From Phytohabitans sp052068095 (GTDB lineage: Bacteria > Actinomycetota > Actinomycetes > Mycobacteriales > Micromonosporaceae): a DNA stretch of 64,000 nt. The DNA lies in the NCBI RefSeq assembly GCF_052068095.1, contig NZ_JBQHDG010000009.1, forward strand, positions 246,935 to 310,934, read 5' to 3'. The first letter of the stretch is position 1; each line of letters starts with the position of its first letter. Of the stretch, positions 15,848 to 24,500 are shown one piece after another. A program made the translations under genes and the position numbers. The notes under the pieces are model-generated. The model was given only the letters and a program-made list of their open reading frames with translations, had not been told where the DNA came from and did no database searches.

Positions 15848-16486
15848 TCAAGCCTTTACGGTGGAAGCGCGCACTGCCCGCCGGCGTGCGGTGAGCTTGC
15901 GCGCCTTGGCCTGCGCGCCACAGTCGGCCATCGCGCACCAGCGGCGCGAGCCGTTTCGACTCTGGTCGAGGAAGAGCCAGCCGCAGCCGCCCTCGTCCAC
16001 CGGACACTCCTTGAGCTGCCCCGGATCGACGGTGCGCAGCAACTCCACCGCCGCGAACGCGAGCCGGTCGGGCAACAGGAACGCCGGGTCGGTGCCGACC
16101 ACCACCGCCGCCGGGTGATCCGCGGCCCCGACCAATGTGGAGCGTGCGGCGGCGGCCGCCCAGCGGAGGGTGAGGTGCTCCAGCGCCGCGCTGTCAGGGC
16201 TGGAATCCGCGAGGGTCGCGCGGAGAACTTCGTACACCGACTCCCGGACATCGAGTGTCGCGTGCAGTGCCTGGCCGGCGGACCCGGACCTGGCTCGCCA
16301 GGCCGCGCTGACGACGCGGGCCTCGCCCGCGTCGGCCAGGCCGACCCGCTGTGACCAGGCGAGCAGCTCCGCCGGGGACGTGAGGTGCTCCTGGCCGCCC
16401 GGTCGCCGTGGCGTCACGGTGTTGACCAGGTCGAGCACCGGGTGCCCGCCGACGATCCGCAAATCCGGCTTGCGCTCCTCCGACAC
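15848..16486 (-). CDS. CGNR zinc-finger protein (ABATE domain), variant motif
   Basis: The 212-residue protein has the actinobacterial ABATE/CGNR architecture: N-terminal LRIVGGHPVLDLVNTVTPRR, then a C-terminal finger with CPVDEGGCGWLFLDQSRNGS, RWCAMADCG and a basic tail KARKLTARRR. Such proteins are thought to be stress-related transcription regulators. The final motif reads CGAQAKAR instead of CGNRAKAR; the four zinc-binding cysteines remain. GTG 16486 is chosen because the -10 box TAGCAT ends exactly 7 bases upstream on the minus strand and there is no ribosome site, the pattern of a leaderless message. It is divergent from the MFS gene, 42 bases apart, and may regulate it. Confidence 0.8.
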   Translation of the reverse strand: MSEERKPDLRIVGGHPVLDLVNTVTPRRPGGQEHLTSPAELLAWSQRVGLADAGEARVVSAAWRARSGSAGQALHATLDVRESVYEVLRATLADSSPDSAALEHLTLRWAAAAARSTLVGAADHPAAVVVGTDPAFLLPDRLAFAAVELLRTVDPGQLKECPVDEGGCGWLFLDQSRNGSRRWCAMADCGAQAKARKLTARRRAVRASTVKA

Positions 16487-16493
16487 GCCTGAG

Positions 16494-16499
16494 ATGCTA
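16494..16499 (-). promoter_or_regulatory. -10 box of a leaderless promoter (CGNR gene)
   Basis: On the minus strand TAGCAT is followed by 7 bases and the GTG at 16486. Fits the actinobacterial TANNNT leaderless pattern. Confidence 0.5.
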
Positions 16500-16528
16500 C
16501 CACCGTAACCGGCTTTAGTGGAGACACC

Positions 16529-17752
16529 GTGACGATATCGAAACGGCGTGCCACCGGTGCCCTGGTGGCGTTGTCGGTGGCCACGTTCACGTACGTGACG
16601 ACCGAGGTGCTGCCCATCGGCCTGCTCAGGGTGATGGCCGACGACCTCGGCCGCTCCGACTCGGAGATCGGGCTGCTGGTGACGGGCTACGCGGGCGTGG
16701 TGGTGCTCGCCTCCATCCCGCTCACCTACCTGACCGGCCATATCCCGCGGCGCTGGCTGCTCACCGTCACGCTGGCCATCTTCGTGACCGGCGCGCTGGT
16801 TACCGCCATCGCCGCGAACTACTGGGTGCTGCTCGCCGCCCGCCTCGCGATCGCGCTCACCCAGGCCCTCTTCTGGTCGGTCGTCGGCCCGACCGCGGCC
16901 GGCCTCTTCCCGCCCGAGGTGCGCGGCCGGGCGGTCGCCCGCCTCTCGATCGGGGCCGCACTGTCCCCTGTGGTCGGTGTGCCGGTGGGCACGTGGATCG
17001 GGCAGCTGGCCGGGTGGCGGGTGGCCTTCCTGGTAATGGCGGCCGCGGGGCTGGCGACATGCGTGGCGGTCGCGGCGCTGGTGCCGACGTTCGCGCCGGC
17101 GGAGGGCGGTGCCGCGCGTGGCACCGCGCCGGACGTCCGCCGCTACGCCATCCTCGTCGTGGCGTGCCCGATCGGCGTGGCCGGATCCATGACGGCGTAC
17201 ACCTACGTGACGCCCTTCCTCCTCGACGTGAGCGGCTTCGCGCCATCGGCACTCGGGCCGCTCCTCCTCGTCACCGGCGTGGCGGGCGTGACCGGCACGC
17301 TGGTCGTCGGCCGCTTCCTCGACCGCCGGCCGTGGGGTTCGCTGGTCGTGCCGCTCACCGCGACGGTCACCGCGCTGCTGGCCCTCTACACCCTCGGCAC
17401 CGCCAAGGCGGCGGCCGTCGTGACGGTCGCGCTCGCCCTGATGGCTTACTCGGCGTTCGCGGTCGCGGTCCAAAACCGCACACTCCAGGTCGCGCCCGGC
17501 AGCACCGACCTCGCCGGGGCGGGCATGGGCTCCGCGTTCAACTTGGGCATCGCGGGCGGCTCACTCCTGGGCGGTGGTTTGATCCAAACCGAAGGTGTAC
17601 GAAGCGTCGCGCTAGCCGGCGCCGCACTAGCGGCCGCCGCTCTCGCCCTCTTCCTCGCCGAGCCGAGACTGGCGCGCTCCGCGCGGTCACGCCCCGGGGC
17701 TGGCGGCGTCCTCGCCCGCGAGCCGGTCTCGGAGCTCGGCCCGGGTGCCTAG
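16529..17752 (+). CDS. MFS sugar/drug efflux transporter (AraJ/Cmx type)
   Basis: A 407-residue protein with about 12 hydrophobic segments and the MFS motif A-like loop LTGHIPRRWLL between helices 2 and 3. The start VATFTYVTTEVLPIGLLRVMADDL is typical of AraJ-type DHA1 exporters, as is the ARLAIALTQALFWSVVGP helix. It should export sugars or drugs by proton antiport; substrate unknown. GTG 16529 has GGAG 6 bases ahead. The last 66 bases overlap the 3' end of the convergent DUF4180 gene. Confidence 0.88.
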   Translation: MTISKRRATGALVALSVATFTYVTTEVLPIGLLRVMADDLGRSDSEIGLLVTGYAGVVVLASIPLTYLTGHIPRRWLLTVTLAIFVTGALVTAIAANYWVLLAARLAIALTQALFWSVVGPTAAGLFPPEVRGRAVARLSIGAALSPVVGVPVGTWIGQLAGWRVAFLVMAAAGLATCVAVAALVPTFAPAEGGAARGTAPDVRRYAILVVACPIGVAGSMTAYTYVTPFLLDVSGFAPSALGPLLLVTGVAGVTGTLVVGRFLDRRPWGSLVVPLTATVTALLALYTLGTAKAAAVVTVALALMAYSAFAVAVQNRTLQVAPGSTDLAGAGMGSAFNLGIAGGSLLGGGLIQTEGVRSVALAGAALAAAALALFLAEPRLARSARSRPGAGGVLAREPVSELGPGA

Positions 17753-18070
17753 AAACCAGTTCTGCTTGCGGCGGTTGCTCTCCCGGACGAAGTCGCGGAG
17801 GGCGTTGCTCGCCTCGACGTGCGCCGACACGTCGCCGATGATGGCCACCCGCAGCCGGTAGTTGGCGAGCTTCTGGAGGAATTCCCCGGCGATCCCGTTG
17901 CTGAGCCTGAAAAACTCGGGATCGAACCGCGCGGCCGGGATGGCGATGAAGTCGGCCTGGTGCTCGTAGGTGGCAGCGATGAGATCGAGGGCATCAGCGC
18001 CACTCCCGATGGCCGGCCCCTCCTCGGGGACGCTGAGCACACGCACACCATGGATCTCTTCGACCGTCAT
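17687..18070 (-). CDS. DUF4180-domain protein
   Basis: The 127-residue protein is the length of stand-alone DUF4180 proteins and has their pattern: GVRVLSVPEEGPAIGSGADALDLI, the AARFDPEFFRLSNGIAGEFLQ motif, and ALRDFVRESNRRKQNWFL near the end. The resemblance is to STAS-like small domains; no function is known. It overlaps the MFS gene tail to tail by 66 bases. The -10 box TACGAT lies 7 bases before ATG 18070, with no ribosome site. Confidence 0.85.
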   Translation of the reverse strand: MTVEEIHGVRVLSVPEEGPAIGSGADALDLIAATYEHQADFIAIPAARFDPEFFRLSNGIAGEFLQKLANYRLRVAIIGDVSAHVEASNALRDFVRESNRRKQNWFLGTRAELRDRLAGEDAASPGA

Positions 18071-18077
18071 GGCCGCG

Positions 18078-18083
18078 ATCGTA
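18078..18083 (-). promoter_or_regulatory. -10 box of a leaderless promoter (DUF4180 gene)
   Basis: Minus-strand TACGAT, then 7 bases, then ATG 18070. Confidence 0.5.
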
Positions 18084-18147
18084 GAGACTCAGACCCGCGC
18101 CCGCTCGACGATTTCCTCAGCCGGGCCGGGTCGAGTTTCGCGCCCGA

Positions 18148-18807
18148 GTGACGCTGGATCTCGCCGAGCCGCACATGCTCGTGCCGGCGAACCTGCCGCC
18201 GAGCGGCGAACACCGTACGCTGCCGCTGGGTGGCGCGATCCAGGTCACCGGCGAAGAAAAACATCTCGATGCCCTGCAACCGCTGTTGCGGCCAGAGGGG
18301 GAGTGCTGGGCATACGTGACGCTGCACGAGATCGTCGAAGAGACCGCCCGGACCTCCAAGACGGTCGTCGAGGTGCGGGTCGACGGCGAGCGTGTCGGGC
18401 AGCTCACGCCCAAGATGAGCGGTGAGCTGCTACCCGCCATCCGGCACATCGCGGAGATGGAGGCGAGCACGTCGGCGCGAGCGATCGTCAAGGGCAACCG
18501 GATCAAGGCGGAAGTCGTGCTCTATGTGGCCCGCGCGCATGAGCTTCCGGACACCTGGCTCAACGGGGTGGCGGATCGCAAGCCCCCGGCCGCTGCGGAA
18601 GCGGTCGTCGCCGCAGCCGCGGTGCCCCGGACTCAGCCGCGCGAACACGGTCCGATCCCGCCACCGCCGACGTCGATCCGGTTTACGGTGCCACCGGAAT
18701 GGCCGGCTCCGCCGTCAGGATGGGTGCCACCGCCGGGCTGGCGCCCCGACCCGGCCTGGCCGCCGGCGCCCACAGGCTGGCAGTGGTGGGTGCCGGCTTG
18801 GGAATGA
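18148..18807 (+). CDS. Hypothetical protein with Pro/Trp-rich C-terminal tail
   Basis: The 219-residue frame from GTG 18148 (alternative ATG 18175) has a compact N-terminal domain of ~140 residues, including ECWAYVTLHEIVE and VEVRVDGERVGQLTPKMSGE, the latter faintly like a HIRAN-type strand pair. After an Ala-rich linker, the last 50 residues are dense in Pro and Trp (PPSGWVPPPGWRPDPAWPPA, ending WQWWVPAWE), a composition seen in several actinobacterial membrane-associated or secreted proteins. No function can be assigned. No clear ribosome site, so the start is uncertain. Confidence 0.6.
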   Translation: MTLDLAEPHMLVPANLPPSGEHRTLPLGGAIQVTGEEKHLDALQPLLRPEGECWAYVTLHEIVEETARTSKTVVEVRVDGERVGQLTPKMSGELLPAIRHIAEMEASTSARAIVKGNRIKAEVVLYVARAHELPDTWLNGVADRKPPAAAEAVVAAAAVPRTQPREHGPIPPPPTSIRFTVPPEWPAPPSGWVPPPGWRPDPAWPPAPTGWQWWVPAWE

Positions 18808-18823
18808 CGGCGGCGCGAGGCCA

Positions 18824-19486
18824 CTACCAGCCGCGGGCGTGCCACTCCGGGAGGCTCGGGCGTTCCGCGCCCAGCGTGCTGTCCTTGCCGTGGCCGGGAT
18901 AGAACCAGGTCTCGTCCGGCAGTCTGTCGAAGAGCTTGCGCTCGACGTCGCCGATCAGGGACTCGAAGTCTGCCCTGACGCCACGGGTGTTTCCCACGCC
19001 GCCGGGGAAGAGGCTGTCGCCCGTGAAGAGGTGATGGACGCCCGCCGGGTCGGCGTAGAGCAGGGCGATCGAGCCCGGCGTGTGGCCGACCAGGTGGATG
19101 ACCTCCAGCGGGCAGTCGCCGACGGAGATGACGTCTCCATCGTGGACGGTCTCGGAGGTGACCGGGAGCTCGCCGGCGTCGGCCTCGTGCGCCAGCGATC
19201 TGGCGCCGGTCTCGGCGATCACCTCCTCCAGCGCCACCCAGTGGTCCATGTGGCGGTGGGTGGTGACCACAGTGGACAGGGTGTCGTCGCCGACGAGCGA
19301 GAGCAGCCGTGGCGCGTCGTTGGCGGCGTCGACGAGGAGGAGTGAGCCGGTCGCGTTGCAGCGCAACAGGTACGCGTTGTTGTCCATCGGGCCGACCGAC
19401 ACCTTGGTGATGGTGAGCGCTTCCAGCGTGCGGACGTCGGGTGGGCCGCCCGGGGTGACGTCTCCGGTGTAAGGCATGGCGGTCAT
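18824..19486 (-). CDS. Metallo-beta-lactamase-fold hydrolase (glyoxalase II-like)
   Basis: The 220-residue protein carries the MBL metal site: THRHMDHW (H-x-H-x-D-H), VIHLVGHTPGSIALL, HHLFTGDSLFPGG and WFYPGHGKDS. It is full length for glyoxalase II-like hydrolases. ATG 19486 overlaps the stop of the upstream MDMPI gene by one base, so the two are co-transcribed. That partnership suggests a thioester or conjugate of mycothiol as substrate, which is inference. Confidence 0.85.
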   Translation of the reverse strand: MTAMPYTGDVTPGGPPDVRTLEALTITKVSVGPMDNNAYLLRCNATGSLLLVDAANDAPRLLSLVGDDTLSTVVTTHRHMDHWVALEEVIAETGARSLAHEADAGELPVTSETVHDGDVISVGDCPLEVIHLVGHTPGSIALLYADPAGVHHLFTGDSLFPGGVGNTRGVRADFESLIGDVERKLFDRLPDETWFYPGHGKDSTLGAERPSLPEWHARGW

Positions 19487-20208
19487 CAGATCCAGGCGGG
19501 TGGGGTGGGCAGGGGGCCTGCGGGTGTCGCGTCGAGGTCTACACCGGACGATCGGCCGGCCAGCCAGGCCGCCAGCTCGAACGTCGGGCCGGCGATCACC
19601 GGGGTGTCCCGCTCCACCTGGCCGATCGTGAGGTCGTGCGCGAGCTCGGTCGGCCGGAGGATCAGCGGGGTGACGCCGGTGGCGTTGGTGAGGTCGCTGA
19701 CCACCTCGCGGAGCAGGTGCTGGCTGAACGCGTCTGGCCAGTCGCTCGGCTTGTATCCGGCGTCGAGGTCGACGTGGTGCACCTCGACCTCGCGCAGGCG
19801 GCCCCACACGCAGGTGGCGGCCGGGGCTTTGCGGCCGCCGGTCCGTTCGACGATGGTGCCCCAGGCGTCGGCGGGCATCTCGGCGGCCGCTTCGGCGAGG
19901 CGGGCGGAGGCCACGCGCAGGTCTTCGAGCTGCTCGGCCAGCGGGCGGGCGGCGCCCTCCCGGATGCCGGCCTCGCGGGCCTCGGCGCTCGCGTATCCGG
20001 GGGTGCGCACCCCGGTGCGGGCCCAGGTCAGGAGGTTGAACTGGGAGTCGGCGTTTCGCGCGAGGTGGGTGAGCACGTGGCCGCGGGTCCAGCCGGGCAG
20101 GAGGGACGGGGCCGTCAAGGCGTCGTCGTCCAAAGCCGCCGCGGTGCGCAGCAGCCGGTCGGTGGCGCGGTCGAGCTCGGGCAGGAGTACGAGCGGGTCA
20201 GCCGTCAC
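19486..20208 (-). CDS. Maleylpyruvate isomerase family, mycothiol-dependent (DinB-like)
   Basis: A 240-residue MDMPI_N protein: LPGWTRGHVLTHLARNADS provides the first His ligand, and VWGRLREVEVHHVDLDAG provides the remaining Glu/His ligands of the four-helix metal site. The C-terminal ~80 residues are the SCP2-like cap (TELAHDLTIG, ELAAWLAGRSSGVDLD). Characterised relatives use mycothiol as cofactor. Located next to an MBL hydrolase with which it overlaps. Expression is probably leaderless: -10 TAGGGT ends 7 bases before GTG 20208, and the only purine box (AGGAG) is too close to the start. Confidence 0.85.
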   Translation of the reverse strand: MTADPLVLLPELDRATDRLLRTAAALDDDALTAPSLLPGWTRGHVLTHLARNADSQFNLLTWARTGVRTPGYASAEAREAGIREGAARPLAEQLEDLRVASARLAEAAAEMPADAWGTIVERTGGRKAPAATCVWGRLREVEVHHVDLDAGYKPSDWPDAFSQHLLREVVSDLTNATGVTPLILRPTELAHDLTIGQVERDTPVIAGPTFELAAWLAGRSSGVDLDATPAGPLPTPPAWI

Positions 20209-20215
20209 ACTCCTG

Positions 20216-20221
20216 ACCCTA
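20216..20221 (-). promoter_or_regulatory. -10 box of a leaderless promoter (MDMPI gene)
   Basis: Minus-strand TAGGGT, 7 bases before GTG 20208. Confidence 0.5.
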
Positions 20222-20373
20222 CAGAAATGGCTTTCGCCCCACCGGCATTGGACCTTACGGTCTGGGGCAGACGCGTCACGACGAAGGCCCGGGGAGAGGA
20301 GGTGGGGAGCTATGGCTTTCCTCGCCTCACGTTGTTCGAGTTTCTGAGTCTCCTCTCACAAAGGGTTGTACCG

Positions 20374-21426
20374 ATGACGTTCGATCTTGCGTCCCTCGGT
20401 TGGGACGGCAGCCACACCATGCCCGACGGCGACGCCCAGCCCGGCCGGGTCGTGCGGGTCGACCGCGGCGTCTGCACCGTGCTGTGCGCCGAGGGCACCG
20501 TGCGCGCCAGCCTCGCCGGCGCGATCCTCTCGGCGGCCGCCCGCGATCCGGTCAACCTGCCCTGCGCGGGCGACTGGGTGACCGTGCGCACGTGGCCGGA
20601 CGAACGGATAACGGTGGAGTCCGTGCTGCCGCGCCGGACGGCGATCGTGCGCCGCACGTCCGACAAGGACTCGGTCGGGCAGGTGCTCGCCGCCAACGTC
20701 GACGCGGCAGCCGTGGTCGAGCCGATGCATCCGGCGCCCGACGTCGGCCGCGTCGAACGCCTGCTCGCGCTCGCCTGGGAGTCCGGCGCGCAGCCCGTGG
20801 TGGTACTCACAAAATGTGATCTGGCCGCGGATCCGGGTGCGGTGGTCGCGGAGATCGCGCAGGCCGCGCCCGGTGTCGAGGTTCTCGCCGTCAGCGCGCA
20901 GCGCGGTGACGGTCTCGCCGAGCTGGCGCCGCACGTGGCGTGGGGGCGCACGCTGGCGCTGCTCGGGCCCTCCGGCGCGGGCAAGTCGACGCTCGTCAAC
21001 GCGCTCGCCGGCGCGGTGGTGATGGGCACGCAGACCATCCGGCGTGTGGACGGCAAGGGACGGCACACGACCACGTATCGGGCGTTGATCCCGATTCCGG
21101 ACGGCGGTGCGGTTCTCGACACTCCCGGCATCCGCGCGGTGGGCCTGCTGGACGCGGAGGAGGGGTTGGACCGGGCCTTCGCGGACGTGGCCGACCTGGC
21201 CGCGACCTGCCGCTTCGCGGACTGCCAGCACGACGGGGAGCCGGGCTGCGCGGTGCGCGCGGCGTTGGACGCCGGAGACCTCCCACCTCGGCGGTACGAG
21301 AGCTGGCTGAAGCTCCAGCGGGAGATCGCTTACGAGATGCGGCGCAAGGACGCGCGGCTGCTGGCCGAGCAGCGGGCGATGTGGAAGCGGATCCACAAGG
21401 AGGTGCGCGGCCACAACCGTCCCTGA
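20374..21426 (+). CDS. rsgA: Ribosome small-subunit maturation GTPase RsgA
   Basis: The 350-residue protein has an OB-fold N-terminus (GRVVRVDRGVCTVLCAEGTV), then a circularly permuted GTPase in which the specificity motif TKCDL precedes the P-loop GPSGAGKST (residues 198-206), G3 DTPGI, and the zinc site C-x4-C-x-H-x5-C in CRFADCQHDGEPGC. These are diagnostic for RsgA/YjeQ, which tests 30S decoding-centre maturation. ATG 20374 gives the expected N-terminus and has AAAGGG nine bases ahead; the frame is open much further upstream but that part lies over the divergent gene. Confidence 0.93.
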   Translation: MTFDLASLGWDGSHTMPDGDAQPGRVVRVDRGVCTVLCAEGTVRASLAGAILSAAARDPVNLPCAGDWVTVRTWPDERITVESVLPRRTAIVRRTSDKDSVGQVLAANVDAAAVVEPMHPAPDVGRVERLLALAWESGAQPVVVLTKCDLAADPGAVVAEIAQAAPGVEVLAVSAQRGDGLAELAPHVAWGRTLALLGPSGAGKSTLVNALAGAVVMGTQTIRRVDGKGRHTTTYRALIPIPDGGAVLDTPGIRAVGLLDAEEGLDRAFADVADLAATCRFADCQHDGEPGCAVRAALDAGDLPPRRYESWLKLQREIAYEMRRKDARLLAEQRAMWKRIHKEVRGHNRP

Positions 21427-21453
21427 GCTGCGGGAATGTGGCGGCTCCGGAAA

Positions 21454-21476
21454 GTGTCATACCGGGGGTCTAAAGT
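21454..21476 (+). promoter_or_regulatory. PafBC/RecA-independent DNA-damage promoter of uvrA
   Basis: GTGTCA (21454-21459), an 11-base spacer and TAAAGT (21471-21476) match the mycobacterial RecA-independent damage-inducible promoter (TTGTCR, 11 bases, TANNNT), whose 11-base spacing is unlike sigma-70. It lies 38 bases before uvrA, a gene expected to respond to DNA damage. No LexA box was seen here. Confidence 0.5.
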
Positions 21477-21514
21477 CGTTCCGGCAGTCTGGACGTTCTC
21501 CCCGGGGGCACATA

Positions 21515-24500
21515 GTGGCGGATCGGTTGATCATTCGTGGCGCGCGCGAGCACAACCTGCGCGACGTCAACCTTGACCTACCCCGCGACGCCATGATCGT
21601 TTTCACCGGGCTCTCCGGGTCTGGTAAGTCAAGCCTCGCGTTCGACACGATCTTCGCGGAGGGCCAGCGGCGATACGTGGAGTCGCTGTCGTCATACGCG
21701 CGGCAGTTCCTCGGGCAGATGGACAAGCCCGACGTCGACTTCATCGAGGGCCTCAGCCCGGCCGTCTCGATCGACCAGAAGTCGACGTCGCGTAACCCGC
21801 GTTCCACGGTCGGCACGATCACCGAGGTCTACGACTACCTGCGGCTCCTCTTCGCCCGGGTGGGTGAGCCGCACTGCCCCAAGTGTGGCCGCCCGATCTC
21901 CCGCCAGACGCCGCAGCAGATCGTCGACCGGGTGCTGGCGATGGACGAGGGCACCCGGTTCCAGGTGCTCGCGCCGGTGGTCCGGGGCCGCAAGGGTGAG
22001 TATGTCGACCTGTTCGCCGAGCTCCAGGCGAAGGGATACGCGCGGGTCCGCATCGACGGGGTGGTCTACCCGCTGACCGAGCCGCCCAAGTTGAAAAAGC
22101 AGGAAAAGCACACGATCGAGGTGGTCGTCGACCGCCTCACGGTCAAGGCGAGCGCCAAGCAGCGGCTCACCGACTCGGTCGAGACCGCGCTGCGGCTGGC
22201 GGCCGGCGTGGTGCTGCTCGAGTTCGTCGACCTGCCCGAGGATGACGAGCACCGCGAGCGCACGTTCTCGGAGCACCTCGCGTGTCCCTACGACGACCTG
22301 TCGTTCGAGGCGATGGAGCCGCGCTCGTTCTCGTTCAACTCGCCTTACGGCGCCTGCCCCGAGTGCACCGGCCTCGGCACCAAGAAAGAGGTCGACCCAG
22401 AGCTCGTGGTGCCCGACCCGGAGCGCACGCTGCGCGAGGGGGCGATCCAGCCGTGGGCCGGCGGCACCACGTTGGAATACTTCATTCGGCTGCTCGAGGC
22501 GCTCGGCGACCAGGAGCACTTCGACATCGACACGCCGTGGCGGGCGCTCCCGTCGCGCGCGCAGAAGACGATCCTGCACGGTGCCGAAGACCAGGTGCAC
22601 GTGCGCTACCGCAACAAGTACGGGCGCGAGCGCTCCTACTACACCGGCTTCGAGGGCGTGGTGCAGTGGATCGAGCGGCGCCACTCCGACACCGAGTCCG
22701 ACTGGTCGCGCGACAAGTACGAGGGGTACATGCGCGACGTGCCCTGCCCCACGTGCGGCGGCGCGCGGCTCAAGCCCGAGGTGCTCGCGGTCACGATCGA
22801 CGGCAAGAGCATCGCCGAGGTGTGCAACCTGTCGGTGGGTGAGTGCGCCGACCTGCTGGGCGCGATGACGCTCAACGACCGGCAGAAGATGATCGCCGAG
22901 CGGGTGCTCAAGGAGATCAACGCGCGGCTGCGCTTCCTTGTCGACGTGGGTCTCGACTACCTGTCGCTCGACCGGCCGGCGGGCACGCTCTCCGGCGGCG
23001 AGGCGCAGCGCATCCGGCTCGCCACCCAGATCGGCTCCGGCCTGGTCGGCGTGCTGTACGTGCTGGACGAGCCGTCGATCGGCCTCCACCAGCGTGACAA
23101 CCACCGGCTGATCGAGACGCTGGTCCGGCTCAAAAATCTCGGCAACACGTTGATCGTGGTCGAGCACGACGAAGACACGATCCGCACCGCCGACTGGGTG
23201 GTCGACATCGGCCCCGGCGCGGGCGAGCATGGCGGTCACATCGTGCACAGCGGCTCGGTCGACGGCCTGCTGAAGAGCAAGGAGTCGATCACCGGCGCCT
23301 ACCTCTCCGGCCGTCGCCAGATCCCCACACCGGGGATGCGGCGCATGCAGATTCCGGGGCGCGAGCTGGTGGTGCAGGGCGCCCGCGAGCACAACCTGAA
23401 GAACCTGACGGTGTCGTTCCCGCTGGGGCAGTTCATCGCGGTCACCGGCGTCTCGGGCTCGGGCAAGTCCACGTTGGTCAACGACATCCTGTACACGGTG
23501 CTGGCCAACCAGATCAACGGCGCCCGCCTGGTGCCCGGGCGGCACACGCGGATCACCGGCATCGACGAGGTCGACAAGGTGGTGGGCGTCGACCAGTCAC
23601 CCATCGGCCGCACCCCGCGGTCCAACCCCGCGACGTACACCGGCGTCTTCGACAACATCCGCAAGCTCTTCGCGGAGACCACCGAGGCCAAGGTCCGGGG
23701 CTATGGGCCGGGGCGGTTCTCGTTCAACGTGAAGGGTGGCCGCTGCGAAAACTGCGCGGGCGACGGCACGATCAAGATCGAGATGAACTTCCTGCCCGAC
23801 GTCTACGTCCCGTGCGAGGTCTGCAAGGGCGCCCGATACAACCGGGAGACGCTCGAGGTGCACTACAAGGGGCGCACGATCTCCGAGGTGCTGGAGATGC
23901 CGATCGAGGAGGCGTCCACCTTCTTCGAGGCGATCCCGGCGATCCACCGCCACCTCAAGACGCTCGTCGACGTCGGGTTGGGCTACGTGCGCCTCGGCCA
24001 GCCGGCACCCACCCTCTCCGGTGGTGAGGCGCAGCGGGTCAAGCTGGCATCCGAGCTGCAAAAGCGTTCGACCGGCCGCACGGTCTACGTGCTGGACGAG
24101 CCGACCACCGGCCTCCACTTCGAAGACATCCGCAAGCTGCTGCGGGTGCTGGAGAGCCTCGTCGACAAGGGCAATACGGTGATCGTGATCGAGCACAACC
24201 TCGACGTGATCAAGACGGCCGACTGGCTGATCGACATGGGCCCCCAGGGCGGTCACAAGGGCGGCACGGTGGTCGCGACCGGCACGCCCGAGGAGATCGC
24301 CGAGGTGCCCGACAGCGCGACCGGTCAGTACCTGCGGCACGTGCTCGGCCTGGACGGCGAGGCGGTGGGCGCCGCCGAGGCGACCACCCGGGCCGCGAAG
24401 GCAAACGGTGCCGCCACCACCAAGCGGGCGCCGGCGGCCGCCGCACCCCGAAAGGCCACCAGCGCCAAGACCACCGCCGCGGCGAAGGGCACCAAGGCCG

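Noticed and set aside
21427..21514. LexA/SOS box in front of uvrA
   Set aside because: No CGAAC-N4-GTTCG-like palindrome in the gap; an 11-base-spaced promoter fits better.
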